Source: Planctomycetota bacterium (GTDB lineage: Bacteria; Planctomycetota; Phycisphaerae; WQYP01). From it: a stretch of 11,041 nucleotides of DNA. Location: the NCBI GenBank assembly GCA_021826605.1, contig JAKAZF010000037.1, forward strand, positions 1 to 11,041, in the 5' to 3' direction. Numbering within the stretch: position 1 is the first letter of the stretch; each line of letters starts with the position of its first letter. The notes under the pieces are model-generated. The model was given only the letters and a program-made list of their open reading frames with translations. It was not told where the DNA came from and searched no databases. Both the position numbers and the translations under genes were made by a program. Shown here piece by piece: positions 1 to 5,871 of this stretch.

Positions 1-254
1 CTGAGCGTAAACACCGTTCGCCGGGCGGCATTGGCGGCGGTCAGGCTCCGCGAGGCCACGGTCGTGGTATCAAAAAAGGTAAGAAGATGGCCGGCCACAT
101 GGGCGTGGAACAGGTGACAGCCCGTAATCTTGCCCTGGTGGGCGTGGATAAAGAAAAAAATCTGCTGCTGATTAAAGGCGCTGTACCGGGCGCTAATGGC
201 GGCTTGGTATTTGTACGCAAGGCGAAGACCAAGAAAATTCCGGTGGCTGGTTAA
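1..254 (+). CDS. rplC: 50S ribosomal protein L3 (uL3), C-terminal part
   Basis: The reading frame is open from base 3 and ends at a tandem TAATAA (252-257); the 5' end is outside the window. About 83 residues are visible, roughly the last 40% of a normal L3. They include the loop that reaches the peptidyl transferase centre ([16 protein letters not shown], then [11 protein letters not shown]) and the C-terminal strand region ([15 protein letters not shown]). L3 is a primary 23S rRNA binder that starts 50S assembly. The Gln in GGGQAP lines up with the E. coli Gln150 that PrmB methylates. Between that Gln and the KGKKMAG motif this protein has about four residues more than E. coli L3. It is the first visible gene of the S10-type block, with rplD 62 bases downstream. 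Confidence 0.96.
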   Translation, partial: ERKHRSPGGIGGGQAPRGHGRGIKKGKKMAGHMGVEQVTARNLALVGVDKEKNLLLIKGAVPGANGGLVFVRKAKTKKIPVAG

Positions 255-270
255 TAACGTGTGATGTGTA

Positions 271-296
271 CGGGCCGGCTGAAAAGCCATGGCCCG
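271..296 (+). promoter_or_regulatory. Stem-loop between rplC and rplD with GAAA tetraloop
   Basis: CGGGCC (271-276) pairs with GGCCCG (291-296). Directly inside it GGCT (277-280) pairs with AGCC (285-288) around a GAAA loop (281-284), a GNRA-class tetraloop. The 3' arm has a two-base AT bulge, giving ten base pairs in all. There is no T-run after it, so it is not an intrinsic terminator. It ends nine bases before the rplD ribosome binding site (AGGTGA, 305-310). A role in translation control or mRNA processing is inference. Confidence 0.45.
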
Positions 297-316
297 GTAG
301 AATCAGGTGATGGCTC

Positions 317-958
317 ATGATTGAATTGCCCATATATAACCAAACAGGCCAGGAAGTGGCGAAGTTCTCCGTGGATGAAGCTCTGTTGGGTGGCACGGTC
401 CGCCCCGCATTGCTGAAGCAAGCGGTAGTGATGTACCACGCTAACCTGCGACAGGGAACTGTGGCCACCAAAGGCCGCGGCGAAGTCGCCGGCTCGACGA
501 AAAAGTTGTACGCTCAGAAGCATACCGGCAACGCCCGGCGTGGTAATCTGCGGACCAACGTCATGAAGGGCGGCGGTATGGCGTTTGGCAAAAAGCCCCG
601 CGAATTCCGTCAGTCCATGCCTATTCAACAACGTCGCCTGGCTCGCAACAACGCTATTCTTGCTAAAATTCAATCCAACACGCTCAAAATTCTCGATCAA
701 CTCACCGTTCCAACCTGTAAAACCAAAGAAATGACCAAAGTGCTTCTTGCCATGCAGGTGCAGCGCACGGTCTTGATTGCTCCGGTGGGCGTGGATCAGA
801 ATTTGCTGAAATCAACGCGGAATATTCCAACTGCCACCATTAAACCTGCAGCAGAACTTAATGCGTATGACATTCTCCAGTCGCAAACGCTTCTGATGAC
901 ACGCGACGCGCTTGAGGGTGTTCTAAATGCCGCAAAACCGGCGGAAAAGAAATCGTAA
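317..958 (+). CDS. rplD: 50S ribosomal protein L4 (uL4)
   Basis: A 213-residue protein, normal for L4 (about 200). L4 binds 23S rRNA domain I and its extended loop lines the exit tunnel with L22; in E. coli it also represses its own operon through the S10 leader. The loop is visible at residues 53-97 (GRGEVAGSTKKLYAQKHTG, then NARRGNLRTNVMKGGGMAFG), followed by RRLARNNAI (106-114). The canonical KGTGRAR is KHTGNAR here, with His for Gly and Asn for Arg; I associate GNAR with planctomycetes. ATG 317 is preceded by AGGTGA (305-310), six bases away. The C-terminus (LNAYDILQSQTLLMTRDAL) matches the family's final helix. Identification is secure from the loop, length and position. Confidence 0.97.
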   Translation: MIELPIYNQTGQEVAKFSVDEALLGGTVRPALLKQAVVMYHANLRQGTVATKGRGEVAGSTKKLYAQKHTGNARRGNLRTNVMKGGGMAFGKKPREFRQSMPIQQRRLARNNAILAKIQSNTLKILDQLTVPTCKTKEMTKVLLAMQVQRTVLIAPVGVDQNLLKSTRNIPTATIKPAAELNAYDILQSQTLLMTRDALEGVLNAAKPAEKKS

Positions 959-1009
959 CACCGGCCTGGCGATGGTCCGAAGTAAGGTAAAAGAAACGGG
1001 ACGTGAATC

Positions 1010-1294
1010 ATGGAACTTGAACTAGCCGAAATCATCCGCAGGCCTGTGGTAACGGAAAAATCCGCCCACTTTGGTAATGCCCGCAATAGTTATACCTTTG
1101 AGGTCGATGACCGGGCAGACAAAGGGCTTATCAAAAAGGCTATTGAGGCGCTTTATCATGTGCATGTTGAAGCGGTAAGAACGGTGGTGGTGGCCGGCAA
1201 GCCAAAGCGAACCAAGGCCGGCTACAAAATTACGCCTTCCTGGAAGAAGGCCATTGTGAAAATACACACGGACGAAAAGATCGAAATATATTGA
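1010..1294 (+). CDS. rplW: 50S ribosomal protein L23 (uL23)
   Basis: A 94-residue protein of normal length. L23 sits at the polypeptide exit and is the docking site for trigger factor, SRP and SecY. Family signatures are IIRRPVVTEKS near the N-terminus, YTFEVDDRADKGLIKKAIE in the middle, and VRTVVVAGKPKRTKAGYK in the extended hairpin before the closing strand. It lies 51 bases after rplD and 76 before rplB, the standard S10 order. No purine-rich Shine-Dalgarno sequence is present; the start context is GTGAATCATG (1003-1012), identical to that of rplB, which suggests pairing with the 5' half of the anti-Shine-Dalgarno sequence. Confidence 0.96.
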   Translation: MELELAEIIRRPVVTEKSAHFGNARNSYTFEVDDRADKGLIKKAIEALYHVHVEAVRTVVVAGKPKRTKAGYKITPSWKKAIVKIHTDEKIEIY

Positions 1295-1319
1295 ACGGTA
1301 ATTGAACTGTAATACTTTG

Positions 1320-1358
1320 GATCAGGAACTTATGTTGCCAGTGCTGGCAGCTGTGATC
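1320..1358 (+). promoter_or_regulatory. Nested inverted repeat between rplW and rplB
   Basis: GATCA (1320-1324) can pair with TGATC (1354-1358). Inside this, TGCCA (1336-1340) pairs with TGGCA (1345-1349) around GTGC. The unpaired stretches between the two stems are large, so only the inner stem is likely to be stable. No T-run follows. Confidence 0.25.
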
Positions 1359-1370
1359 AGTGAGTGAATC

Positions 1371-2237
1371 ATGCCAATTAAAATATACAAACCGACTTCC
1401 GCAGGGCGACGTTTCAGCTCCGTGAACGCATTTGCCGAGTTAACCCGCAATGAGCCGGAAAAATCGCTGACCGAACCCAAAGTGAAAACCGGCGGGCGGA
1501 ACCATCGCGGATGGATTACCTGCCGGCATATTGGCGGCGGCCATAAACAACTCTATCGTCGCATTGACTTTAAGCGCAACAAAGATGGTATTGCGGCCAA
1601 AGTTGAATCCATTGAATATGATCCCAATCGCAGCTCATTTATTGCTCTGCTGCTATATGCCGACGGTGAAAAACGCTATATCCTGGCACCGCAGGGTGTA
1701 AAAGTCGGCGACGCTATTGAAAGCGGAACCCGGCCTGACATCGAAAAAACTCCCGGCAACGCGATGCCGCTTGAAATCGTTCCAGTGGGTATTGAAATTC
1801 ATAACATCGAAATGAAACCCGGCCAGGGCGGACAAATTGTCCGTAGCGCCGGCGGTGTGGCACGGCTGATCGGTAAAGACGCCGGCCATGCCACCATCCA
1901 GTTGCCTTCGGGTGAAGTCCGGCAGATCAACTGGAAATGCCGGGCCACCATCGGGCAGATCGGCAATGCGGATTGGTTTAATATCCGTTGGGGTAAAGCC
2001 GGCCGCATGCGGTACCGCGGAATCCGCCCCAGTGTTCGCGGCGTGGCGCAAAACCCGGTAAGTCATCCGCTGGGTGGTGGTGAAGGTCGTTCCGGCGGCG
2101 GTCGCCATCCGGTGAGCAAATGGGGCGTTCCGGCCAAGGGTGGAAAAACCCGTAATCCGCGGAAGAATTCTTCCAGCAAAATTATGCGTCGCCGCATGAC
2201 GGTGCGTTATGGCGAATCGGTTCTGCGTAGACGTTAA
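1371..2237 (+). CDS. rplB: 50S ribosomal protein L2 (uL2)
   Basis: A 288-residue L2, about 15 longer than E. coli. L2 binds 23S rRNA domain IV and supports subunit joining and peptidyl transfer. Visible landmarks are KPTSAGRRF (7-15), [20 protein letters not shown] (41-60), the OB-fold block DFKRNKDGI and [14 protein letters not shown] (67-94), RYILAPQG (102-109), [17 protein letters not shown] (145-161) and [20 protein letters not shown] (228-247). The His matching E. coli His229 is kept (residue 232 here), but the usual second His of HPH is Leu234. The C-terminus runs about a dozen residues past the usual RRR end ([13 protein letters not shown]). The ATG is preceded only by GAGTGAATC, not a strong Shine-Dalgarno sequence. 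Confidence 0.98.
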   Translation: MPIKIYKPTSAGRRFSSVNAFAELTRNEPEKSLTEPKVKTGGRNHRGWITCRHIGGGHKQLYRRIDFKRNKDGIAAKVESIEYDPNRSSFIALLLYADGEKRYILAPQGVKVGDAIESGTRPDIEKTPGNAMPLEIVPVGIEIHNIEMKPGQGGQIVRSAGGVARLIGKDAGHATIQLPSGEVRQINWKCRATIGQIGNADWFNIRWGKAGRMRYRGIRPSVRGVAQNPVSHPLGGGEGRSGGGRHPVSKWGVPAKGGKTRNPRKNSSSKIMRRRMTVRYGESVLRRR

Positions 2238-2257
2238 GGTTCAAAAAGGTTGTAGGT

Positions 2258-2282
2258 TCCGGGTGTGCTGGTGCGGCCCGGA
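2258..2282 (+). promoter_or_regulatory. Stem-loop between rplB and rpsS
   Basis: TCCGGG (2258-2263) is perfectly complementary to CCCGGA (2277-2282), a six-pair GC-rich stem with a 13-base loop. No T-run follows. A second, smaller stem (2293-2308) lies between it and the rpsS start. Confidence 0.35.
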
Positions 2283-2292
2283 TAGATGAAAG

Positions 2293-2311
2293 TTGCTCGA
2301 TAGAGCGAGGA
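2293..2311 (+). promoter_or_regulatory. Hairpin overlapping the rpsS ribosome binding site
   Basis: TTGCTC (2293-2298) pairs with GAGCGA (2303-2308) around a GATA loop: six pairs including one G-T. The 3' arm shares its last two bases with the Shine-Dalgarno sequence GAGGA (2307-2311), four bases before ATG 2316. Partial masking of the ribosome binding site is possible but the stem is small. Confidence 0.3.
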
Positions 2312-2315
2312 ATTC

Positions 2316-2594
2316 ATGAGTCGAAGCTCGAAAAAAGGCCCGTTTGTTGCGTATCACCTTCTGGAGAAGGTCAACCGGCTCAATGAGCGCAACGCCAAGG
2401 ATGCAATCAAAACCTGGTCCCGGGCCAGCACGATTGTCCCGGATTTTGTCGGCCACACGTTTATGGTGCATAACGGCAAGACCCATATACGCGTGTTTGT
2501 CACCGAGGACATGGTAGGCCACAAGCTCGGCGAATTTGCGCCAACGCGCACGTTCAAGGGGCACACGATGGTCAAGAAGGAAGAAGCGGCCTAA
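2316..2594 (+). CDS. rpsS: 30S ribosomal protein S19 (uS19)
   Basis: A 92-residue protein, the same length as E. coli S19. It sits in the head of the 30S subunit, with S13, near the A-site tRNA and the bridges to the large subunit. The sequence shows [11 protein letters not shown] at the N-terminus, [20 protein letters not shown] (33-52), and the C-terminal signature [17 protein letters not shown] (67-83). The ATG follows GAGGA (2307-2311) by four bases. It lies between rplB and rplV, the universal order. The short tail MVKKEEAA is unremarkable. Confidence 0.97.
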   Translation: MSRSSKKGPFVAYHLLEKVNRLNERNAKDAIKTWSRASTIVPDFVGHTFMVHNGKTHIRVFVTEDMVGHKLGEFAPTRTFKGHTMVKKEEAA

Positions 2595-2668
2595 GACAGG
2601 CATGATCGCCAACGCTCCGGAAACAGAAAAATGTCCGGGCTTTTCGGCAACGCAAAGAGGATTTGGAT

Positions 2669-3079
2669 ATGGCTAACTTTGTATCAACATGGCGCTTCGC
2701 CAAAATCGCGCCCCGCAAGGCTCGACTGGTTTCGGATCTTATTCGTGGTAAGCCCGTGGATGAGGCTTTTGACCTGTTGAAATTTTCCAAGAAGCGGGCC
2801 GCCATCATGATTAAGAAGGTCCTGCAGGCGGCAGTCGCCAGTGCCGACAGTCAGCAGGTAGACGTCGGTGATCTGTACGTTTCACAGTCATTCTGTGATG
2901 CCGGTCCGATTGTCAAACGCATGATGCCTAAAGATCGCGGCAAGAGCTATCGCATTCTCAAGCGCACCTGCCACATCACCATTGCTGTGGACGAAGGTGC
3001 CCAGGCACGGGCGAATGCCCTGGCTGAGAAAAAAGGAAATAAACGCAAGCCGCGCCCGGCAAAAGCCAAGGCGGCATAA
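2669..3079 (+). CDS. rplV: 50S ribosomal protein L22 (uL22)
   Basis: L22 contacts all 23S domains, and its long beta-hairpin lines the exit tunnel opposite L4, where macrolides act. The start chosen is ATG 2669, giving 136 residues (MANFVSTWRFAKIAPRKARL), because AAAGAGG (2654-2660) lies eight bases upstream. An in-frame TTG two codons earlier (2663) would be only two bases from that element. Conserved parts are PRKARLVSDLIRGKPVDEA (15-33), the hairpin DAGPIVKRMMPKDRGKSYRI (77-96), and ILKRTCHITIAVDE (96-109). The last 25 residues form a Lys/Ala/Pro-rich tail, so the protein is about 25 longer than E. coli L22. Confidence 0.96.
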   Translation: MANFVSTWRFAKIAPRKARLVSDLIRGKPVDEAFDLLKFSKKRAAIMIKKVLQAAVASADSQQVDVGDLYVSQSFCDAGPIVKRMMPKDRGKSYRILKRTCHITIAVDEGAQARANALAEKKGNKRKPRPAKAKAA

Positions 3080-3092
3080 GCGTGTAATGTAA

Positions 3093-3115
3093 GCCTGGCC
3101 GGGGTATGGTCAGGC
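3093..3115 (+). promoter_or_regulatory. Stem-loop between rplV and rpsC
   Basis: GCCTGGCC (3093-3100) pairs with GGTCAGGC (3108-3115): eight pairs with one G-T, around the seven-base loop GGGGTAT. It starts 13 bases after the rplV stop and has no T-run after it, so it is not a terminator of the intrinsic type. Confidence 0.4.
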
Positions 3116-3172
3116 AGGAATACCCAATCCGGTGCGTGCGATAAGCATAAGCCCGGCAGTGAAGAGGTAAAC

Positions 3173-3874
3173 ATGGGTCAGAAGATTAATCCAATCGGAT
3201 TTCGCACCGGGATCACCGAAGGCTGGTCCAGCCGCTGGTTTGCGCCGAAGAAACTCTTCGGTGAGTTGCTGGTGGAAGACCAGAAGATTCGCGAATTCGT
3301 GGATGAACGGCTTAATCGCAAGCCACCTTATGCGGCTGTAGCGCGCACGGAAATTGAGCGCACCCGTGAAGAATTAAAAGTAATTCTGCACACCGCGCGG
3401 CCCGGCGTGGTCATCGGCCCCAAGGGAGCGGAAGTTGATAAACTCCGCGATGCACTTGAAGAGCTTACACGCCGCAAGGTGAAAGTCGAAATCGCCGAAA
3501 TCGGCAATCCGGACCGGGACGCCAAACTCGTGGCAGAAGGCATTGCCGAGCAATTAAAGAAGCGGGCATCGTTCCGCCGCGTGCTCAAGCAGAAGGCCGA
3601 AGGTGCCATGAACGCCGGTGCCCTGGGAATTAAAATTCAGGTTTCAGGCCGCATCGGCGGAGCCGAAATTGCCCGTGTGGAGAAGCATATTTCCGGAAGT
3701 ATCCCGCTGCATACGTTGCAGGCGAGTATTTCCTACGGCCTGGTGCATTGCCAAACTCCGTATGGCGTCATTGGCATCAAGGTCTGGATTTATCGTGGTT
3801 TATATGCCGATCTCGATGCCGCTGCAGAAGCAGCCGGTGCAGGTCGTGCACCGCGGCGTCCACGGCGTCGGTGA
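3173..3874 (+). CDS. rpsC: 30S ribosomal protein S3 (uS3)
   Basis: A 233-residue protein, the same length as E. coli S3. S3 forms part of the mRNA entry channel and, with S4 and S5, the mRNA helicase activity of the ribosome. The N-terminus MGQKINPIGFRTGITEGWSS is typical. The KH domain carries GPKG (82-85) in VVIGPKGAEVDKL. The basic patch KKRASFRRVLKQ (129-140) matches the helicase face, and VSGRIGGAEIARVE, PLHTLQASISYG and YGVIGIKVWIYRG (157-209) form the C-terminal domain. The usual TEWYREG segment is VEKHISG here. The tail is Arg/Pro-rich. GAAGAGGT (3161-3168) precedes ATG 3173. Confidence 0.98.
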   Translation: MGQKINPIGFRTGITEGWSSRWFAPKKLFGELLVEDQKIREFVDERLNRKPPYAAVARTEIERTREELKVILHTARPGVVIGPKGAEVDKLRDALEELTRRKVKVEIAEIGNPDRDAKLVAEGIAEQLKKRASFRRVLKQKAEGAMNAGALGIKIQVSGRIGGAEIARVEKHISGSIPLHTLQASISYGLVHCQTPYGVIGIKVWIYRGLYADLDAAAEAAGAGRAPRRPRRR

Positions 3875-3896
3875 TGCCGGAAGTTATCAGTGTTAG

Positions 3897-3920
3897 ACCT
3901 GCTTGCTGTGTCAAGCGGGT
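3897..3920 (+). promoter_or_regulatory. Stem-loop between rpsC and rplP
   Basis: ACCTGCTTG (3897-3905) pairs with CAAGCGGGT (3912-3920): nine pairs with one G-T, around the six-base loop CTGTGT. It ends two bases before the strong Shine-Dalgarno sequence GAGGAG (3923-3928) of rplP. There is no T-run. This is one of the longest uninterrupted stems among the spacers. Confidence 0.45.
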
Positions 3921-3936
3921 ATGAGGAGTAATAAGC

Positions 3937-4356
3937 ATGGCGATGATGCCGGCACGAGTAAAATGGCGCAAACAGCAGCGCGGAATCATGAAGGGCAATG
4001 CGACCCGGGGCAACAAGGTAAGCTTCGGTGAATATGCTCTTCAGTCCCTGGAGCCGGGCCGCATCACGGGCCGGCAGATTGAAGCCGGCCGTATGGCATG
4101 CAGCCATTATCTGGCGCGTGAAGGCCGGGTATATATCCGGATTTTTCCGCACAAGAGCTTTTCCAAAAAGCCGCTGGAAACTCGAATGGGAACCGGAAAA
4201 GGTGAACCGGAGTTCTGGGCGGCGGAAGTGAAGCCCGGTACGGTGATGTTTGAAATCGCCGGTGTCGATGAAACCGTGGCACGGCGGGCGTTTTCCCGCG
4301 TGGCGTGCAAAATGCCGGTTCGCACCCGGTTTGTGCAACGCCGCCACACAATGTAA
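3937..4356 (+). CDS. rplP: 50S ribosomal protein L16 (uL16)
   Basis: A 139-residue protein, normal for L16. L16 binds late, near the A site and helix 38, and helps place aminoacyl-tRNA. Conserved blocks are PARVKWRKQQRGIMKGNATR (5-24), GEYALQSLEPGRITGRQIEA (31-50), YIRIFPHKSFSKKPLETRMG (66-85) and FEIAGVDETVARRA. Arg83 in ETRMGTGKG lines up with E. coli Arg81, the residue hydroxylated by RoxA. GAGGAG lies eight bases before ATG 3937, which favours this start over the in-frame ATGs at 3943 and 3946. The gene ends with tandem TAATAA; rpmC follows after 28 bases. Confidence 0.97.
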   Translation: MAMMPARVKWRKQQRGIMKGNATRGNKVSFGEYALQSLEPGRITGRQIEAGRMACSHYLAREGRVYIRIFPHKSFSKKPLETRMGTGKGEPEFWAAEVKPGTVMFEIAGVDETVARRAFSRVACKMPVRTRFVQRRHTM

Positions 4357-4384
4357 TAAGTAAGCGGACAGACAAAGGTGACCC

Positions 4385-4606
4385 ATGGCAACAAAAACCA
4401 AACAGATGCTCGACGAGTTGCGGAAGCTCGATGAGACGCAGTTAAAGACGCGTGAGGCCGAGCTGCGGAGAAGTATGTATGATTTGCGTGTTCAGCGCGT
4501 GAATGGCGGACTGAAAGATACGTCTCTATTCCGGAAAAATCGGAAGGAAATAGCCCGTATCCGCACGCTTGTGCATCAGCGAAGCGTTCCGAGCCAGGCG
4601 AGTTAA
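4385..4606 (+). CDS. rpmC: 50S ribosomal protein L29 (uL29)
   Basis: A 73-residue, mostly helical protein, about ten longer than E. coli L29. It lies at the tunnel exit beside L23 and contributes to the SRP and trigger factor site. The family pattern of two long antiparallel helices is visible: MLDELRKLDETQLKTREAE, then LRRSMYDLRVQRVNGGLKDT with the typical Asp-Leu-Arg and Asn-Gly-Gly-Leu features, then KNRKEIARIRTLVHQR. It sits between rplP and rpsQ, as expected. The ribosome binding element is AAAGGTGA (4374-4381), three bases before ATG, a right-shifted Shine-Dalgarno sequence. Confidence 0.95.
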   Translation: MATKTKQMLDELRKLDETQLKTREAELRRSMYDLRVQRVNGGLKDTSLFRKNRKEIARIRTLVHQRSVPSQAS

Positions 4607-4633
4607 GGTGTGATTTTGTCAGCAGGATTTAAT

Positions 4634-5011
4634 ATGACCAATGAAAGCAATACAACACAGAAACCGTCTCGCGAGCTGCGTTCGCGCATTGTCGGCGTGG
4701 TAACCGGGGATAAGGTCAATAAAACCCGCAAAGTGGTTTTTGAATATCTCTCCCGGCACTCCAAGTACAATAAGTACATTAAACGCAAAACGGTTCTGCA
4801 CGTGCACGACGAAAAAAATGAAAGCCACATCGGCGATCATGTCGAAGTCATGCAGTGCCGCCCGTACAGCAAAACCAAGTCGTACCGCTTGGTGCGCATT
4901 GTCACCCTCGGGCCGCGGATTGATCTCTCGGCTATCACGGGTGAAGCTTCACAGATGTTTGAGCGCCGGAAGCAGGACGCGGACGCCTCGGCCCCGGTAG
5001 GTCAGGCTTAA
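4634..5011 (+). CDS. rpsQ: 30S ribosomal protein S17 (uS17) with C-terminal extension
   Basis: An OB-fold protein that binds 16S rRNA in the body of the 30S subunit. The start chosen is ATG 4634 (125 residues), six bases after AGGA (4624-4627). An in-frame GTG at 4610 lacks any ribosome binding site and would add eight non-conserved residues. The core is clear: SRIVGVVTGDKVNKTRKVVF (17-36), SKYNKYIKRKTVLHVHDEKN (43-62), IGDHVEVMQCRPYSKTKSYR (66-85) and LVRIV. Standard S17 is about 84-90 residues and ends soon after that point. Here about 33 residues follow (TLGPRIDLSAITGEASQMFE, then a charged stretch), a C-terminal extension I associate with planctomycetes. Confidence 0.95.
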   Translation: MTNESNTTQKPSRELRSRIVGVVTGDKVNKTRKVVFEYLSRHSKYNKYIKRKTVLHVHDEKNESHIGDHVEVMQCRPYSKTKSYRLVRIVTLGPRIDLSAITGEASQMFERRKQDADASAPVGQA

Positions 5012-5032
5012 CAGGGTTTATGGCATTTTTTC

Positions 5033-5051
5033 CACTGTTGCTGAAACGGTG
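5033..5051 (+). promoter_or_regulatory. Stem-loop between rpsQ and rplN
   Basis: CACTGTT (5033-5039) pairs with AACGGTG (5045-5051): seven pairs with one G-T, around GCTGA. A run of six T (5026-5031) lies before the stem, not after it, so it cannot be a + strand terminator. The position corresponds to the S10/spc junction in E. coli. Confidence 0.35.
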
Positions 5052-5074
5052 CGAACTTTACGGACTGGTGAAAC

Positions 5075-5461
5075 ATGATTCAACAACAGACAAGACTGGA
5101 TGTCGCGGATAACACAGGGGCCAAGCAGGTCATGTGCATTAAAGTCCTCGGCGGTTCAACCGCACGCGGAAAGTTTACCCGCAAAACCGCTAATGTTGGC
5201 GATTTAATTGTCGTGGCGGTCAAAAAAGCCATGCCCAATGGTGATGTCAAAAAGGGCGAGGTCGCAAAAGCGGTCATTGTCCGTACCAGCCAGCCGATTC
5301 GGCGTGCCGACGGCAGCTATGTTCGCTTTGACCGTAATGCCGCGGTTCTGGTGGATAATGAAAGTGCCCCACGCGGCACACGTATTTTCGGGGCGGTCGC
5401 CCGAGAACTGCGTGAAAAGAACTTTATGAAAATTGTATCGCTGGCCAGCGAAGTAGTTTGA
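5075..5461 (+). CDS. rplN: 50S ribosomal protein L14 (uL14)
   Basis: A 128-residue protein, about five longer than E. coli L14. It forms intersubunit bridges with 16S rRNA and pairs with L19 on the large subunit. The sequence is highly canonical: [20 protein letters not shown], then CIKVLGGS (21-28), [20 protein letters not shown] (41-60), [20 protein letters not shown], and [18 protein letters not shown] (100-117). It opens the spc-type part of the cluster, 63 bases after rpsQ, with no sign of a separate strong promoter in that gap. The start context is GGTGAAACATG, a right-shifted Shine-Dalgarno sequence. Confidence 0.98.
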   Translation: MIQQQTRLDVADNTGAKQVMCIKVLGGSTARGKFTRKTANVGDLIVVAVKKAMPNGDVKKGEVAKAVIVRTSQPIRRADGSYVRFDRNAAVLVDNESAPRGTRIFGAVARELREKNFMKIVSLASEVV

Positions 5462-5497
5462 AGCGGCTCAAAGTGTCGTTGAAGGATGGTCTGAATT

Positions 5498-5827
5498 ATG
5501 GCAGCACGTATACGCAAAGATGATCTGGTGATGGTTCGCTCCGGTGCCGATCGCGGCCGAACCGGCAAGGTGTTGGCAGTATATCCCGATAAACAGCTTG
5601 TGCTGGTAGAGGGAATTAATGTCAAATGGAAGCACATCCGTCCCTCCGAGCGCAACCGCCGGGGCGGGCGCATCCAAAAGCCGGCACCGCTGCCCCTGGG
5701 CAAAGTTCAACCAGTGGACCCGGCCACCAATAAGGGCTGCCGGGTCAAGTTTGTGGTGCGGGACGGGCAAAAGCACCGCATCGCGGCCAAAACCGGAACG
5801 GATCTGGGCGTGGTTGGACGGGCTTAA
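5498..5827 (+). CDS. rplX: 50S ribosomal protein L24 (uL24)
   Basis: A 109-residue protein of normal length. L24 is an assembly initiator that binds the 5' end region of 23S rRNA and ends up at the tunnel exit. The N-terminal KOW motif is visible ([20 protein letters not shown], 6-25), followed by [19 protein letters not shown] (35-53), then the conserved [20 protein letters not shown] (56-75) and the strand [15 protein letters not shown]. The ATG lies 11 bases after AAGGA (5482-5486). Neighbours rplN and rplE are the standard ones. Confidence 0.97.
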   Translation: MAARIRKDDLVMVRSGADRGRTGKVLAVYPDKQLVLVEGINVKWKHIRPSERNRRGGRIQKPAPLPLGKVQPVDPATNKGCRVKFVVRDGQKHRIAAKTGTDLGVVGRA

Positions 5828-5871
5828 GCTCACGACCGGATAAAATAAAAAAAATCAGAGGTATGGAAATT

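Noticed and set aside
251..700. 149-codon open frame on the - strand opposite rplD
   Set aside because: It lies antiparallel to a confidently identified ribosomal gene, resembles no family I know, and has no context of its own. The same applies to the other long - strand frames (for example 3790-4401 and 8409-9029).
2663..2668. TTG 2663 as the rplV start
   Set aside because: It is only two bases from the Shine-Dalgarno sequence; ATG 2669 has ideal spacing and gives the typical N-terminus.
4610..4633. GTG 4610 as the rpsQ start
   Set aside because: No ribosome binding site precedes it and the extra residues are not conserved; ATG 4634 has AGGA at six bases.
5026..5031. Run of six T at the S10/spc junction as a terminator
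   Set aside because: No stem precedes it on the + strand; the hairpin is downstream of the T-run.
5863..5871. ATG 5863 as the rplE start
   Set aside because: AGAGG ends one base upstream, too close; ATG 5872 is ten bases away and begins with the common MAKE sequence.
5828..5871. S8 autoregulatory site upstream of rplE, as in E. coli
   Set aside because: The 44-base spacer is A-rich and I see no stem or helix 21 mimic in it.
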